A DNA stretch of 64,000 bases from NCBI RefSeq assembly GCF_900156505.1, contig NZ_FTPR01000003.1, positions 124,001 to 188,000 of the forward strand, written 5' to 3'. Under the pieces are notes generated by a model that saw only the letters and a list, made by a program, of their open reading frames with translations, had not been told where the DNA came from and made no database searches. Source of the stretch: Yoonia rosea (GTDB taxonomy: Bacteria > Pseudomonadota > Alphaproteobacteria > Rhodobacterales > Rhodobacteraceae). Positions 35,342 to 44,297 of this stretch are shown here, in pieces (position 1 is the first letter of the stretch; each line of letters starts with the position of its first letter). The translations under genes and the position numbers were made by a program.

Positions 35342-36484
35342 TTATTGATTGGCGATTTCGGTCTCGAAGGCCCATTCCAGCCACGGCAGCATCGCCTCGA
35401 TGTCCGAGGTTTCGACCGTCGCACCGCACCAGATTCGCAGACCGGCAGGGGCATCGCGGTAGGCACCGATATCAAGCGCGATGTTTTCCGCCTCAAGCCG
35501 CTTTGCCACAGCTTTGGCAAAGGCCGCTCCGTCCTTGATCCGGTCATCCGTGAACTTCAGGCACACGGACGTATTCGAGCGCGTGGCCGGATCAATCGCC
35601 AGATTGGCGATCCAGTCGTGTTCGGCGCAGAAATTCCAGATCGCACGCGCGTTGGCGTTGGCGCGGTGCATCAGCGCATCCAGACCACCGATCGAGCGGC
35701 CCCATTTCAGCGCGACCAGATAATCCTCAACCGCCAGCATGGAGGGTGTGTTGATTGTCTCGCCACGGAAAATACCCTCGATCAGTTTGCCGCCTTTGGT
35801 CATGCGGAAAATCTTGGGCAGGGGCCATGCGGGGGTATAGGTTTCCAGTCGCTCCACGGCGCGAGGGGAAAGGATCAGCATCCCGTGGGCCGCTTCGCCA
35901 CCCATCACCTTCTGCCAAGAGAATGTTGTCACATCGAGCTTGTCCCATGGCAGATCCTGCGCAAATGCCGCAGAGGTCGCATCACAAAGCGTCAAGCCCG
36001 CACGATCCGCGGGGATCACGTCGCCAGAGGTGACACGCACACCAGAGGTCGTGCCGTTCCATGTAAAGCAGACGTCATTGTCGTAATTCAGCGCAGCCAT
36101 ATCGACGATCTCGCCATATTCGGCGGTGTGAACAGTCGCGTCGATTTTCAGCTGCTTGACCACATCGGTCACCCAGCCTGCACCAAAGCTTTCCCAGGCC
36201 ACCATCTCGGCGGGGCGTTCGCCCAAGAGCGACCACATCGCCATTTCATAGGCGCCGGTGTCAGAGGCAGGCACGATGCCGATAAGGTAATCCGCAGGCA
36301 CGCCCAGAATGTCACGTGTCAGGTCAATCGCTTCGGCAAGCTTGGCTTTGCCGACGCCCGCACGGTGTGAACGGCCCAATGGCGCGTCACGCAATGCATC
36401 CAATTTCCAGACAGGGGGTTTGGCACAGGGGCCAGAAGAAAAACGCGGATTAGCCGGCCGCGTTGCCGGTTTGGTCATAACCAT
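35342..36484 (-). CDS. serC: Phosphoserine aminotransferase
   Basis: 380 aa PLP-dependent class V aminotransferase of the alphaproteobacterial/Methanosarcina SerC type, marked by the N-terminal [13 protein letters not shown] Lys lies in [11 protein letters not shown] near 197. It converts 3-phosphohydroxypyruvate to phosphoserine. ATG 36484 has GAGG upstream; an ATG two codons later is an equal alternative. The open frame extends far upstream but that part is non-coding leader. Confidence 0.94.
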   Translation of the reverse strand: MVMTKPATRPANPRFSSGPCAKPPVWKLDALRDAPLGRSHRAGVGKAKLAEAIDLTRDILGVPADYLIGIVPASDTGAYEMAMWSLLGERPAEMVAWESFGAGWVTDVVKQLKIDATVHTAEYGEIVDMAALNYDNDVCFTWNGTTSGVRVTSGDVIPADRAGLTLCDATSAAFAQDLPWDKLDVTTFSWQKVMGGEAAHGMLILSPRAVERLETYTPAWPLPKIFRMTKGGKLIEGIFRGETINTPSMLAVEDYLVALKWGRSIGGLDALMHRANANARAIWNFCAEHDWIANLAIDPATRSNTSVCLKFTDDRIKDGAAFAKAVAKRLEAENIALDIGAYRDAPAGLRIWCGATVETSDIEAMLPWLEWAFETEIANQ

Positions 36485-36600
36485 TGCTGGTATCCTCACA
36501 GATATGCGCCCTTCGTTGGGGAAGGGTGTCCCACCGCCGCAGATAGATTGGGTGACGCGCTGCGGCAAGAGAGAAATGAACCGAATTCGGCGGATGAGAC
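36485..36600 (-). promoter_or_regulatory. serC 5' leader with possible serC-type RNA element
   Basis: The 5' region has a hairpin (36509-36514 with 36521-36526, cccttc/gaaggg) a short way upstream of the serC start codon. An alphaproteobacterial 'serC' leader RNA motif is known to sit upstream of serC-serA operons and to have a hairpin of this kind at this position. Whether this copy folds as the described motif has to be tested with the covariance model. Most of the rest is plain spacer. Confidence 0.5.
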
Positions 36601-36715
36601 GATTTTTGCGACACTGCAGTCGCCCATCGGAAACCTGCGCGGCCTTCCGCCGCACCAGTTGCATGGCCGGAAGCGGCACATAACTACCTCTCAGCAATGT
36701 AGAAAGGATCGCCTT

Positions 36716-36955
36716 ATGAAATGCCCCATCGACGGCGCAACGCTCGTTATCTCTGACCGCAGCGGTGTTGAGATTGATTACTGCCCCGAATGCCGTGGCG
36801 TTTGGCTTGACCGCGGCGAACTGGACAAAATCATTGAACGCTCCGCTGTTGCCGCGGCACCGCCGCCCGCACCGCGTGATACGCGTGGCGGCCATGACGA
36901 TTACCGCCCCAGGAAAAAGCGCGAAAGCTTCCTCAGCGAACTATTCGACTTTTAG
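36716..36955 (+). CDS. Small zinc-ribbon (TFIIB-type zinc finger) protein
   Basis: 79 aa. Two CxxC-type pairs, MKCPIDG (one Cys visible) and [15 protein letters not shown], form the zf-TFIIB domain found in many short bacterial proteins. The tail is basic and Pro-rich. Function unknown. AAGGA precedes the start. It is divergent from serC. Confidence 0.82.
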   Translation: MKCPIDGATLVISDRSGVEIDYCPECRGVWLDRGELDKIIERSAVAAAPPPAPRDTRGGHDDYRPRKKRESFLSELFDF

Positions 36956-37013
36956 GGGTGCACCCTGCCTGCTGTGGCGCTAGACCTTGGGCAATATTGC
37001 CATGAGGTCCGCC

Positions 37014-37889
37014 ATGCAGGTCGTCACATTAATCACAACACCCACAGAACGTAATCTGGATGCGGCGCTGGTCGACAACCTGCGCAACGCATGGGGCGGC
37101 GGCGACGCGCATTGGCTGGCCATTGACGAGGCCGCTGAGTTTGCGATTCCATCTGTGCCGGACAACCAGTGGGAGGTCTGGGCCGACCTGCAAGCCGCCT
37201 GCGTCGATCTGGTGATCCAGCCCCATGAGGGGCGGCGGAAAAAAATGCTTCTGGCCGATATGGACAGCACAATGATCCGGCAGGAATGTATTGACGAACT
37301 GGCCGCCGAGGCAGGTGTCGGACCGCGTGTGGCCGATATCACGGCGCGGGCGATGAATGGCGAGCTTGATTTTGAAGAGGCACTGATCGAGCGGGTTGGC
37401 CTGCTTAAGGACCTGCCTGTCGAGATCATCGAGCAGGTTCTGGATGAGCGTATCACGCATATGCCTGGTGGTTATGAGCTGGTGCAAACCATGAAGGCGC
37501 ACGGGGCCTACGCGGCACTGGTCTCGGGTGGGTTCACGGCTTTCACGTCGCGTGTTGCTGCAACGCTCGGGTTTGACGAGAATCGCGCCAATACCTTGCT
37601 GTCCGAGAACGACAAGCTGACAGGCGATGTCGGGCGGCCCATTCTGGGCAAAGCGGCCAAGGTCGAGGCCTTGCAAGAGATCACGGCACGCCTTGGCTTG
37701 ACGGCGGCGGATGTGTTGGCGGTCGGCGACGGGGCCAACGACCTCGGCATGTTGAAACTGGCAGGCACTGGCGTGGCGCTTCACGCAAAACCCACCGTGC
37801 AGGCTGAATGCGACGTGCGCATCAATCACGGTGACCTGACCGCGCTTCTTTTCCTGCAAGGCTATAGCCGCGACGAGTTTGTCACCTAG
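37014..37889 (+). CDS. serB: Phosphoserine phosphatase
   Basis: 291 aa HAD-family enzyme. DMDST gives catalytic Asp82 and Asp84, then LVSGGFTAFT (motif II) and GDGANDLGML (motif IV). It completes serine synthesis. GAGG six bases before the ATG at 37014 favours this start over an ATG at 37002. It lies close to serC/serA but on the other strand, so the three serine genes are split across two transcription units. Confidence 0.95.
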   Translation: MQVVTLITTPTERNLDAALVDNLRNAWGGGDAHWLAIDEAAEFAIPSVPDNQWEVWADLQAACVDLVIQPHEGRRKKMLLADMDSTMIRQECIDELAAEAGVGPRVADITARAMNGELDFEEALIERVGLLKDLPVEIIEQVLDERITHMPGGYELVQTMKAHGAYAALVSGGFTAFTSRVAATLGFDENRANTLLSENDKLTGDVGRPILGKAAKVEALQEITARLGLTAADVLAVGDGANDLGMLKLAGTGVALHAKPTVQAECDVRINHGDLTALLFLQGYSRDEFVT

Positions 37890-38012
37890 GGGCGACACGC
37901 CGGAAAACTTGCGGAATATCAATTCCGGTCCACCACACATCGCTAGAAAGGTCTCGCGATCTGCGGGCGCCGCACAGGCGCGCAAGGTCGCAAGGCAAAA
38001 AGGAGCAAAGCC

Positions 38013-38291
38013 ATGAAACAGATGTTTGTGATGACCCTCGCTGGTGTGACCTTTCTGACGGTGCCTGCCTGTGAAAACCTGACAACCGAGCAACGGACCA
38101 TAGTGGGCATGACCGGCGGTGCTGCTGCGGGTTTGATCACTGCCGATATGTTTGATGCCAACCGCGACTGGCGTTTGATTGCCGCACTGGCGGGTGCTGC
38201 TGCGGGGACAATCGTTGCGCAAAATGATGCCACGCAGGAATGCGCCTATGCGCGGGGTGATGGTACTTACATTGTCGCCCCCTGCCCATAG
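38013..38291 (+). CDS. Small glycine-zipper lipoprotein
   Basis: 92 aa. Signal peptide with lipobox-like TVPAC (Cys20), then a glycine-rich hydrophobic segment (VGMTGGAAAGLI and ALAGAAAGTIVA) of the glycine-zipper kind, and a C-terminal Cys pair. AAGGAG precedes the ATG. Function unknown; glycine-zipper lipoproteins often act at the outer membrane. Confidence 0.75.
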   Translation: MKQMFVMTLAGVTFLTVPACENLTTEQRTIVGMTGGAAAGLITADMFDANRDWRLIAALAGAAAGTIVAQNDATQECAYARGDGTYIVAPCP

Positions 38292-38358
38292 CGCCATGCC
38301 CGCAAGCGGCTGATCAGCACCTCTTGCATTTGCCTGTCGCTCTGCGCCACATAGCGGA

Positions 38359-39480
38359 ATGGATAATACAAAAAAGCCCGCCACAATCGCAGCCCACGCT
38401 GCCGGAGCCATTGACGCGCAATCCGGCGGTGTCGTGCCTGCGCTGCAGCCGTCCACAACCTATCTGCGTGATGCCGATTATGCGCTGGTTCGTCCCGACA
38501 ACATCTATTCACGGGCGGACTCTGACAATCTACGTCAGGCAGAAGAGGTCTTGCGCAGACTGGAAGGGGCGGAAGAGACGCTGCTGTTCCCGTCAGGTAT
38601 GGCCGCAATTGCCGCCGTGTTCCGCACGCTGCCCAATGGCGGCACGGCGATTGTCCAATCAGGGATCTATTGGGGCACGACCGCTTGGATCAGGGATTTC
38701 TGTACACGGCGCGATATCACCCTCATCGAGGTAGAGGCCGAGGCGCTGGCGACCACCTGTCAGTCGCAAGCTGCAGATCTCGTCTTCATCGAGACCCCCT
38801 CAAACCCGTGGCTCAAAACCGTTGATATCCGCGCTATCGCCGCAGCAAGCAACGCGACATTGGTCGTCGATGCCACCGCAGCCACACCCATTCTGACACG
38901 CGCGCTTGATTTCGGGGCCGACATTGTCATGCATTCCGCGACCAAGGGTATCAACGGGCATTCCGACGTTCTGGCAGGGGTGCTATCGACCCGCGCAAAA
39001 GACGCGCCGATCTGGGATATGATCCGTGCAGATCGCAAAATGGCGGGTGCAATCCTTGGGCCGTTCGAGGCGTGGATGCTGACCCGCGCAATGCGCACAC
39101 TGCCTTTGCGGGTTGAGCGTATGTCGCAGAATGCGCAGATGCTGGCCGAACATCTGATGGCCCATTCCGCTGTCGAGGGCGTGTTTTACCCTGGCCTGCC
39201 GTCGCACGCGGGCCACGATATTGCCTGCCAACAGATGACGGGCGGCTTTGGCAGCTTGCTGTCGGTTCTTGTCAAAGGGGGGCGGGAGGACGCGTTGCGC
39301 GTTGTCGGAAAACTGGAACTCTTCTTGCGTGCCACATCGCTGGGCGGCGTCGAAAGTCTGGTGGAACACCGGCACACGATTGAACCGCACACCGGTATTC
39401 CTGAAAACCTGATCCGCGTGTCGGTGGGGATCGAGGATATTGGCGATCTGATTGCCGATTGGGATCAGGCGCTGGGCTAG
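38359..39480 (+). CDS. metC: Cystathionine beta-lyase / trans-sulfuration PLP enzyme
   Basis: 373 aa. Cys/Met-metabolism PLP enzyme with the lysine in MHSATKGINGHSD (about 205) and FIETPSNPWL near 148. Such enzymes cleave cystathionine or act on related gamma/beta-substituted amino acids; the exact reaction is not fixed by sequence. The 3' end overlaps the rhodanese gene by 4 nt (convergent). Confidence 0.85.
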   Translation: MDNTKKPATIAAHAAGAIDAQSGGVVPALQPSTTYLRDADYALVRPDNIYSRADSDNLRQAEEVLRRLEGAEETLLFPSGMAAIAAVFRTLPNGGTAIVQSGIYWGTTAWIRDFCTRRDITLIEVEAEALATTCQSQAADLVFIETPSNPWLKTVDIRAIAAASNATLVVDATAATPILTRALDFGADIVMHSATKGINGHSDVLAGVLSTRAKDAPIWDMIRADRKMAGAILGPFEAWMLTRAMRTLPLRVERMSQNAQMLAEHLMAHSAVEGVFYPGLPSHAGHDIACQQMTGGFGSLLSVLVKGGREDALRVVGKLELFLRATSLGGVESLVEHRHTIEPHTGIPENLIRVSVGIEDIGDLIADWDQALG

Positions 39481-39851
39481 TCCTCGGTCGGGCCGCCCGC
39501 CGCTTTCCAGTCGCCGATACCGCCGACGTTGATGACATTCTTATAGCCCATGTCCTTGAGCGTCTTGCCCGCCAATGCAGCCTGTCCGCCTGCGCCACAG
39601 ACAAGGCAAAGCTCGGCGTCTTTGTCAAAAATCGGGTTGTGGAACTGCATCTCAGGATCAGCTGCAAATTCGATAAACCCGCGTGGTACACGGTGGGCAC
39701 CGGCGATTGTACCCGATTTAGCGATATCAGCGCTATCGCGCACGTCGATGAAGGTGGCTTTGCCCTCGGCATGTTTTGCAATCGCCTGCTCGGCGGTGAT
39801 GCGCACGACATGTGCGTTGGCTTCTTCTAGAAAATGCTTGGCGGATTTCAT
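39477..39851 (-). CDS. Rhodanese-like domain protein
   Basis: 124 aa single rhodanese domain. Active Cys in CLVCGAGGQAALAG (about 88), with DVRDSADI upstream. It may act as a sulfurtransferase. ATG 39851 has AGGAG upstream. No transmembrane or export signal. Near a metC-like gene, which gives a loose sulfur theme. Confidence 0.87.
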   Translation of the reverse strand: MKSAKHFLEEANAHVVRITAEQAIAKHAEGKATFIDVRDSADIAKSGTIAGAHRVPRGFIEFAADPEMQFHNPIFDKDAELCLVCGAGGQAALAGKTLKDMGYKNVINVGGIGDWKAAGGPTED

Positions 39852-39910
39852 GTTTCGTCTCCTGTTGTTCACAACAAAAGGTAAGGCGCGTGTTGAAAAT
39901 TGCCACCGCC

Positions 39911-39940
39911 AAAAAAAACGCCCGGGCACGAAGCCCGGGC
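39911..39940 (-). terminator. Intrinsic terminator downstream of the CenR-like gene
   Basis: 8-bp GC stem (39920-39927 with 39933-39940) with a 5-nt loop; read on the minus strand it is followed by a run of eight T. It ends the response-regulator transcript before the rhodanese gene. Confidence 0.88.
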
Positions 39941-39990
39941 AAGTCCAACAGGGAGGTGGAGATATAACCCGATCTCCGGCGGGAACTTGA

Positions 39991-40033
39991 GACCCGGTGA
40001 TAACGGGAGGGAAAATACCAAAATCACCGGGTC
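39991..40033. repeat. Long-loop inverted repeat downstream of the CenR-like gene
   Basis: A perfect 10-bp dyad (gacccggtga at 39991-40000 and tcaccgggtc at 40024-40033), 11 bp with one further inner pair, encloses about 21 nt. It ends seven bases beyond the response-regulator stop (40040), so it lies in that gene's 3' untranslated region ahead of the terminator. Role unknown. Confidence 0.55.
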
Positions 40034-40039
40034 GGAGTA

Positions 40040-40726
40040 CTACGCAACCAATCTGTAGCCCCCGGATTCGGTCACAAGAAGGCGCGCATTGGACGGATCT
40101 GGTTCAATTTTTTGACGAAGACGGTAAATATGTGTCTCTAATGTGTGCGTGGTCACGCCCGCATTATAGCCCCAAACCTCGTGCAAAAGCACGTCTCGGG
40201 CGACAACACCGTCTGTCGCACGGTACAGGTATTTCAGAATATTTGTCTCTTTTTCAGTCAGGCGAACCTTCTTGTCATCCTCTGTCACAAGCAGCTTTTG
40301 GGCGGGTTTGAACGTATATGGTCCAAGCTGGAAAACAGCATCTTCGGACTGTTCGTGCGTGCGCAACTGGCTTCGGATACGGGCCAGAAGTACAGGGAAT
40401 TTGAATGGCTTACTGACATAATCATTCGCGCCCGCATCAAGGCCCAGAATGGTGTCGGCATCACTGTCTTGCGCGGTCAGCATGATGATCGGGCATTTCA
40501 CGCCCTGCTTGCGCATCAGGCGGCAAAGCTCGCGCCCGTCGGTATCGGGCAGACCCACATCGAGGATCATCAGATCATACAGGCCCTCTTTGGCCTTGAT
40601 CATCGCGTTGGCGCCATCGTCTGCCTCAAAGACGTCAAAATCTTCGGTCATCAACAGTTGTTCGCCCAGCGCCTCACGCAGGTCATCATCATCATCGACC
40701 AATAGAATCTTTTTGAGCTGTCCCAT
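40040..40726 (-). CDS. cenR: OmpR-family response regulator (CenR-like)
   Basis: 228 aa. Receiver domain with Asp56 in LMILDVGLPD, Thr/Lys switch residues (LTAQD, SKPF), and a winged-helix output domain with ILKYLYRATDGVVARDVLLHEVWGY and VETHIYRLRQKIE-type ending. It resembles CenR, which controls cell-envelope genes in Rhodobacter. Strong AAGGAGGA precedes the start. No kinase gene is adjacent. Confidence 0.82.
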   Translation of the reverse strand: MGQLKKILLVDDDDDLREALGEQLLMTEDFDVFEADDGANAMIKAKEGLYDLMILDVGLPDTDGRELCRLMRKQGVKCPIIMLTAQDSDADTILGLDAGANDYVSKPFKFPVLLARIRSQLRTHEQSEDAVFQLGPYTFKPAQKLLVTEDDKKVRLTEKETNILKYLYRATDGVVARDVLLHEVWGYNAGVTTHTLETHIYRLRQKIEPDPSNARLLVTESGGYRLVA

Positions 40727-40797
40727 GACATCCTCCTTGGTTACGCCATTAGATTTGTGTTCTTGATACGTCCGGGACAACCAATCCCTTCACCCTT

Positions 40798-40868
40798 TCA
40801 CACGGACGTGTGATTTTTCGTGCAAATGTTTCACTTTCCGGCGCAAACGGCTATTTGTTGAAACAAAT
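40798..40868. promoter_or_regulatory. Two dyads in the cenR-ribA spacer
   Basis: A 6-bp hairpin tcacac-ggac-gtgtga (40798-40813) is followed by five T on the plus strand, and a second dyad atttgtt-ga-aacaaat (40853-40868) lies just ahead of ribA. The first looks terminator-like but no plus-strand gene precedes it, so an operator or attenuator reading is preferred. Function unproven. Confidence 0.4.
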
Positions 40869-40883
40869 CACAGGCGGACACAG

Positions 40884-41960
40884 ATGGCATTTGGCCCCGA
40901 CATTACCGAACGACTGGCGCGGGCCCGCGCTGACCTGCGCATGGGCGTCCCTATTGTGCTGGACGGCGGCGCGCTGGTGCTGGCATCCGAGACGCTGGAT
41001 GCGGCACGTCTGGCCGATCTGCGTGCCTTGGGCGGGCCTGCGGTATTGGCCGTAACAGGGCGGCGGGCCGACACCCTCAAGGCGCGTGCCTATGACGGTG
41101 ATATCGCGCGGATCGTTCTGCCACCCGACGCGACAATCAACTGGGTCCGTGCTGTCGCAGACCCCGCCGACGATCTGCGCGCGCCCATGAAAGGCCCGCT
41201 GCAAACCTTGCGCGACGGTCCTGCCGAGCTGCACCGCGCAGCGATTGCACTTGTCAAAGCTGCGCGCCTCCTGCCCGCCGCTGTCGTCTTGCCGCTGGAA
41301 AATGCGGCGGCATTTGCCAGCCAGCACAATCTGACGCTGATCCCGGCTGATGCCGCCCTCGACACAGGCCTCAGCCCTCTGAATCCGATCATTTCTGCGC
41401 GGCTCCCGCTTGAGGTTTCAGAGGCCGGACGCCTGCACATCTTCCGCCCCGATGACGGGGCCGAAGAACACTACGCTGTCGAAATCGGCAAACCTGACCG
41501 CAGCAAACCTGTGCTCTCGCGCCTGCATTCGGCCTGTTTCACTGGCGATCTGCTGGGCTCGCTTAAATGCGACTGTGGCCCGCAACTGCGCGGTGCGCTG
41601 GCGCAAATGGGGGCGGAAGGGGCAGGGGTGCTGCTTTATCTGAACCAGGAAGGCCGCGGCATCGGTCTTGCCAACAAAATGCGCGCGTATTCCTTGCAGG
41701 ACCAGGGGTTCGACACAGTCGAGGCCAACCACCGCTTGGGTTTTGAGGACGATGAACGTGATTTCCGGATCGGTGCTGGAATTCTTAAACGGATGGGTTT
41801 TGGCGCGGTCCGATTGCTGACCAACAACCCCGCCAAGGTCGCGCGTATGGAATATTGCGGTATCGAAGTAACGGAGCGTGTCCCACTGAAAGTCGGCGGC
41901 AACCGGCATAACCACGCCTACCTTGCGACAAAGGCCGCGAAGTCAGGGCACTTATTATGA
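40884..41960 (+). CDS. ribA: GTP cyclohydrolase II (riboflavin synthesis)
   Basis: 358 aa. The C-terminal half has the zinc motif HSACFTGDLLGSLKCDCG and QEGRGIGLANKM of GTP cyclohydrolase II. The N-terminal ~150 residues resemble a reduced DHBP-synthase-like region lacking clear catalytic motifs. It opens GTP for riboflavin. Usual cluster partners (ribD, ribE, ribH) are not nearby. Confidence 0.9.
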   Translation: MAFGPDITERLARARADLRMGVPIVLDGGALVLASETLDAARLADLRALGGPAVLAVTGRRADTLKARAYDGDIARIVLPPDATINWVRAVADPADDLRAPMKGPLQTLRDGPAELHRAAIALVKAARLLPAAVVLPLENAAAFASQHNLTLIPADAALDTGLSPLNPIISARLPLEVSEAGRLHIFRPDDGAEEHYAVEIGKPDRSKPVLSRLHSACFTGDLLGSLKCDCGPQLRGALAQMGAEGAGVLLYLNQEGRGIGLANKMRAYSLQDQGFDTVEANHRLGFEDDERDFRIGAGILKRMGFGAVRLLTNNPAKVARMEYCGIEVTERVPLKVGGNRHNHAYLATKAAKSGHLL

Positions 41961-42038
41961 GCTATGAAATCGCGCACCCGTTTTGTGTGCCGCAAGAACG
42001 AAACGCCGCCAACTGGCGTGCTATGACTGCTTTGCAAT

Positions 42039-42662
42039 ATGATTAAACTCAATCCCGAAGACCGGATCGCCAAAGGCGGCGGGCGTGACATCTATCAACA
42101 TCCTGATGATGATGGTCTATTGATCAAGATCTACAGGCCGAAGAAAAAGAGATTTCGTTTAGGCGCATACTTTGAATTGGAGACGTGGTGGTTTGGCGGC
42201 TATCGTGAATGGTATGTCGAATACAAACATTACATTGCCTGTTTGAACCGACGCGGAAATTGCCCGCTTTACATGTCCGAGCTTCGCGGTTTTTCCGACA
42301 CGTCCCTTGGCCTTGGGCAGCTTGTTCAGAAAATAAGCGATGAAGGATCACCCGGCCTGTCGATCACGTTAAGGCACGTTGCAAAGCAGCAGGAGATTAG
42401 CTTTGATGACATCGCTCCGCTTGTCGATCAGCTTTTCCAGGATTTCGGTGATGACAAGGTCATTTTCAGAGACCTCAATCCCTCGAATATCCTTGTGGTG
42501 CGGGATGCAGACAAAAGGCCGCTGCGTCTTGTGATTATTGATGGCTTGGGGGACTACACGTATATCCCGACACGATCCTATAGTCGCATCGCGTATCGGC
42601 TTTGGCATAAACACGAAAAGTCAAAGGTTCTGGCGTATTTGCAAGAGCAATATGCCAAATGA
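42039..42662 (+). CDS. YrbL family kinase-like protein
   Basis: 207 aa. YrbL/PhoP-network family: IYRPKKKRFRLG, WYVEYKHYIACLNRRG, and a kinase-like catalytic segment VIFRDLNPSNILV with a later LVIIDGLGDYTY resembling a DxG-type motif. It may be a degenerate small-molecule or protein kinase. Codon use is slightly AT-richer than neighbours. The end overlaps a possible start of the transpeptidase gene. Confidence 0.85.
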   Translation: MIKLNPEDRIAKGGGRDIYQHPDDDGLLIKIYRPKKKRFRLGAYFELETWWFGGYREWYVEYKHYIACLNRRGNCPLYMSELRGFSDTSLGLGQLVQKISDEGSPGLSITLRHVAKQQEISFDDIAPLVDQLFQDFGDDKVIFRDLNPSNILVVRDADKRPLRLVIIDGLGDYTYIPTRSYSRIAYRLWHKHEKSKVLAYLQEQYAK

Positions 42663-42690
42663 AGGCAGATCATCCCTGCAGACGTGTTTC

Positions 42691-43185
42691 ATGAAACAAA
42701 CCGACCTTGTCCTCACGCCCACACATATGCGGTTCCTGAACCGCCGCTTTCCCTGTACCATAGGGCGCGGGGGGCTGACGGCCCGCAAGAAAGAGGGCGA
42801 TGGCGCGACGCCGCGGGGAACGCACCGCCTTGTGGGCATGCTCTACCGGCCTGACCGCATGGCACGGCCTGCGGATTGGGCGCTGCCGATTGGGCCGTCC
42901 GACCTGTGGTCTGACGATCCCAAACATGAGGACTATAACCTGATGGTCCGCACACCTTATCCGCACAGCCATGAACGCCTGCGCCGTGCTGATCCGATGT
43001 ACGATCTGGTGATCCTGACAGACTGGAACTGGCCCTATGCGGTCAAGGGGCGTGGTTCGGCGATTTTTCTGCACGCGTGGCGCGGTCCGGGGCGGCCTAC
43101 GGCAGGGTGCGTGGCGTTCCGCCCTGAGCATCTACGCTGGATCGCCGCCCGTATCCGTCACGAAACACGGCTTGTTATCGCATAA
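42691..43185 (+). CDS. L,D-transpeptidase family (YkuD) protein
   Basis: 164 aa. The catalytic motif is complete: the His in AIFLHAWRG and the nucleophile in PTAGCVAF. These enzymes make 3-3 peptidoglycan cross-links or attach proteins. No signal peptide is evident, unusual for this family. An ATG at 42652 overlapping the yrbL stop is an alternative start. Confidence 0.85.
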   Translation: MKQTDLVLTPTHMRFLNRRFPCTIGRGGLTARKKEGDGATPRGTHRLVGMLYRPDRMARPADWALPIGPSDLWSDDPKHEDYNLMVRTPYPHSHERLRRADPMYDLVILTDWNWPYAVKGRGSAIFLHAWRGPGRPTAGCVAFRPEHLRWIAARIRHETRLVIA

Positions 43186-43233
43186 CCGCTGGCATTGCTT
43201 CTATTCTTGGGCCAAACCAAAAAGGCACGCAGA

Positions 43234-43737
43234 ATGAAACACCAAGGCCCGTTTATGACCCCTGAAGAAATTGCAGACCTGCCCTATCGTCCTTGCGTCG
43301 GCATCATGCTGGCCAATCCACGCGGGCATGTTTTTGTCGCTCAACGCAAAGACCGTGATACCGACGCGTGGCAAATGCCCCAAGGCGGCGTAGACAAAGG
43401 CGAAAACTGTCGTGACGCTGCCCTGCGCGAGTTAGAGGAAGAAACCAGCATCGCGCCCAAGCTTGTCACGATCGAGGCCGAGAGTGCGGGTCTGATCCGC
43501 TATGACCTGCCGCATGATCTGGTGCCGAACATCTGGAAAGGCCGCTATCGCGGGCAAGAGCAGAAATGGTACCTGATGCGGTTTCACGGGATGGATCACG
43601 AGATCAATCTGCAAACCGAAACCCCCGAATTTACCGCATGGCAATGGATGGCCCCCGATCAACTGGTCGAGAGTATCGTACCCTTCAAACGTGCCGTCTA
43701 TGAGCAGGTTTTGGCGGAATTCGGCCCGAAACTCTGA
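43234..43737 (+). CDS. rppH: RNA pyrophosphohydrolase (Nudix)
   Basis: 167 aa. Nudix box [23 protein letters not shown] and the RppH-type features [18 protein letters not shown] and [11 protein letters not shown]. It removes pyrophosphate from mRNA 5' ends to start decay. ATG 43234 is used; a second at 43255 also fits. In many relatives rppH follows ctpA; here they are about 19 kb apart. Confidence 0.93.
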   Translation: MKHQGPFMTPEEIADLPYRPCVGIMLANPRGHVFVAQRKDRDTDAWQMPQGGVDKGENCRDAALRELEEETSIAPKLVTIEAESAGLIRYDLPHDLVPNIWKGRYRGQEQKWYLMRFHGMDHEINLQTETPEFTAWQWMAPDQLVESIVPFKRAVYEQVLAEFGPKL

Positions 43738-43811
43738 TGTTGCCAAAGGTTTTCTCAAGAATTTGTTAATACACGTCGTCAAAGCTTGGAGCCAAACAGA
43801 GGATCACTCCG

Positions 43812-44297
43812 ATGAAACCCCACCTTCTTGCCGTAGCCCTTACCATTGTAAGCGGGCAGGCCCATGCGCTCAGTTGTATGCGCCCCGATCCGATGATGAC
43901 ATTCCAACAGCTCGCGGATGCACCGGAAACCTATTTCGTGCTCTATGGGCAATTGGCATTCAATGCAGCGGACTTGGCACCTGCCGTTATGGATAAACAG
44001 ATGCACCCGCCAGCGCCGATCCCCGCACGTTTCATTGGGCACGGTCTGTCGCCTGACGGCTTTACGATCGACTATGCCGCCGACCTCATGCTCCAGATAG
44101 GCTGTGCCGGTCCGTGGTGCGGGACGGCCCAAAGCGGCGTCGATGCTGTCTATTTTGTCGAAGCAACCGATCCGCCGCTGACCATTCAGGCCGGCCCCTG
44201 CGGCGGGCGCATCTTTGAAGAGCCGTCACAGGCCGTTCTAGATGCGCTTACCAGATGCATGCAGGGCGGTGAGTGTTCAGCGCAGCCTTTGCAATAG
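43812..44297 (+). CDS. Exported protein of unknown function
   Basis: 161 aa with a signal peptide (cleavage after AHA, about residue 19). Six Cys residues in the mature part suggest disulfides. I do not recognise the family. It is convergent with the MltB-like gene, overlapping it by 21 nt. Confidence 0.7.
   Translation: MKPHLLAVALTIVSGQAHALSCMRPDPMMTFQQLADAPETYFVLYGQLAFNAADLAPAVMDKQMHPPAPIPARFIGHGLSPDGFTIDYAADLMLQIGCAGPWCGTAQSGVDAVYFVEATDPPLTIQAGPCGGRIFEEPSQAVLDALTRCMQGGECSAQPLQ

Noticed and set aside
37029..38456. 475 aa minus-strand frame
   Set aside because: Antisense to serB and neighbours, no recognisable motifs.
40798..40818. Terminator on the plus strand ahead of ribA
   Set aside because: The hairpin has a T-run but there is no plus-strand gene upstream to terminate; kept only as an unassigned dyad.
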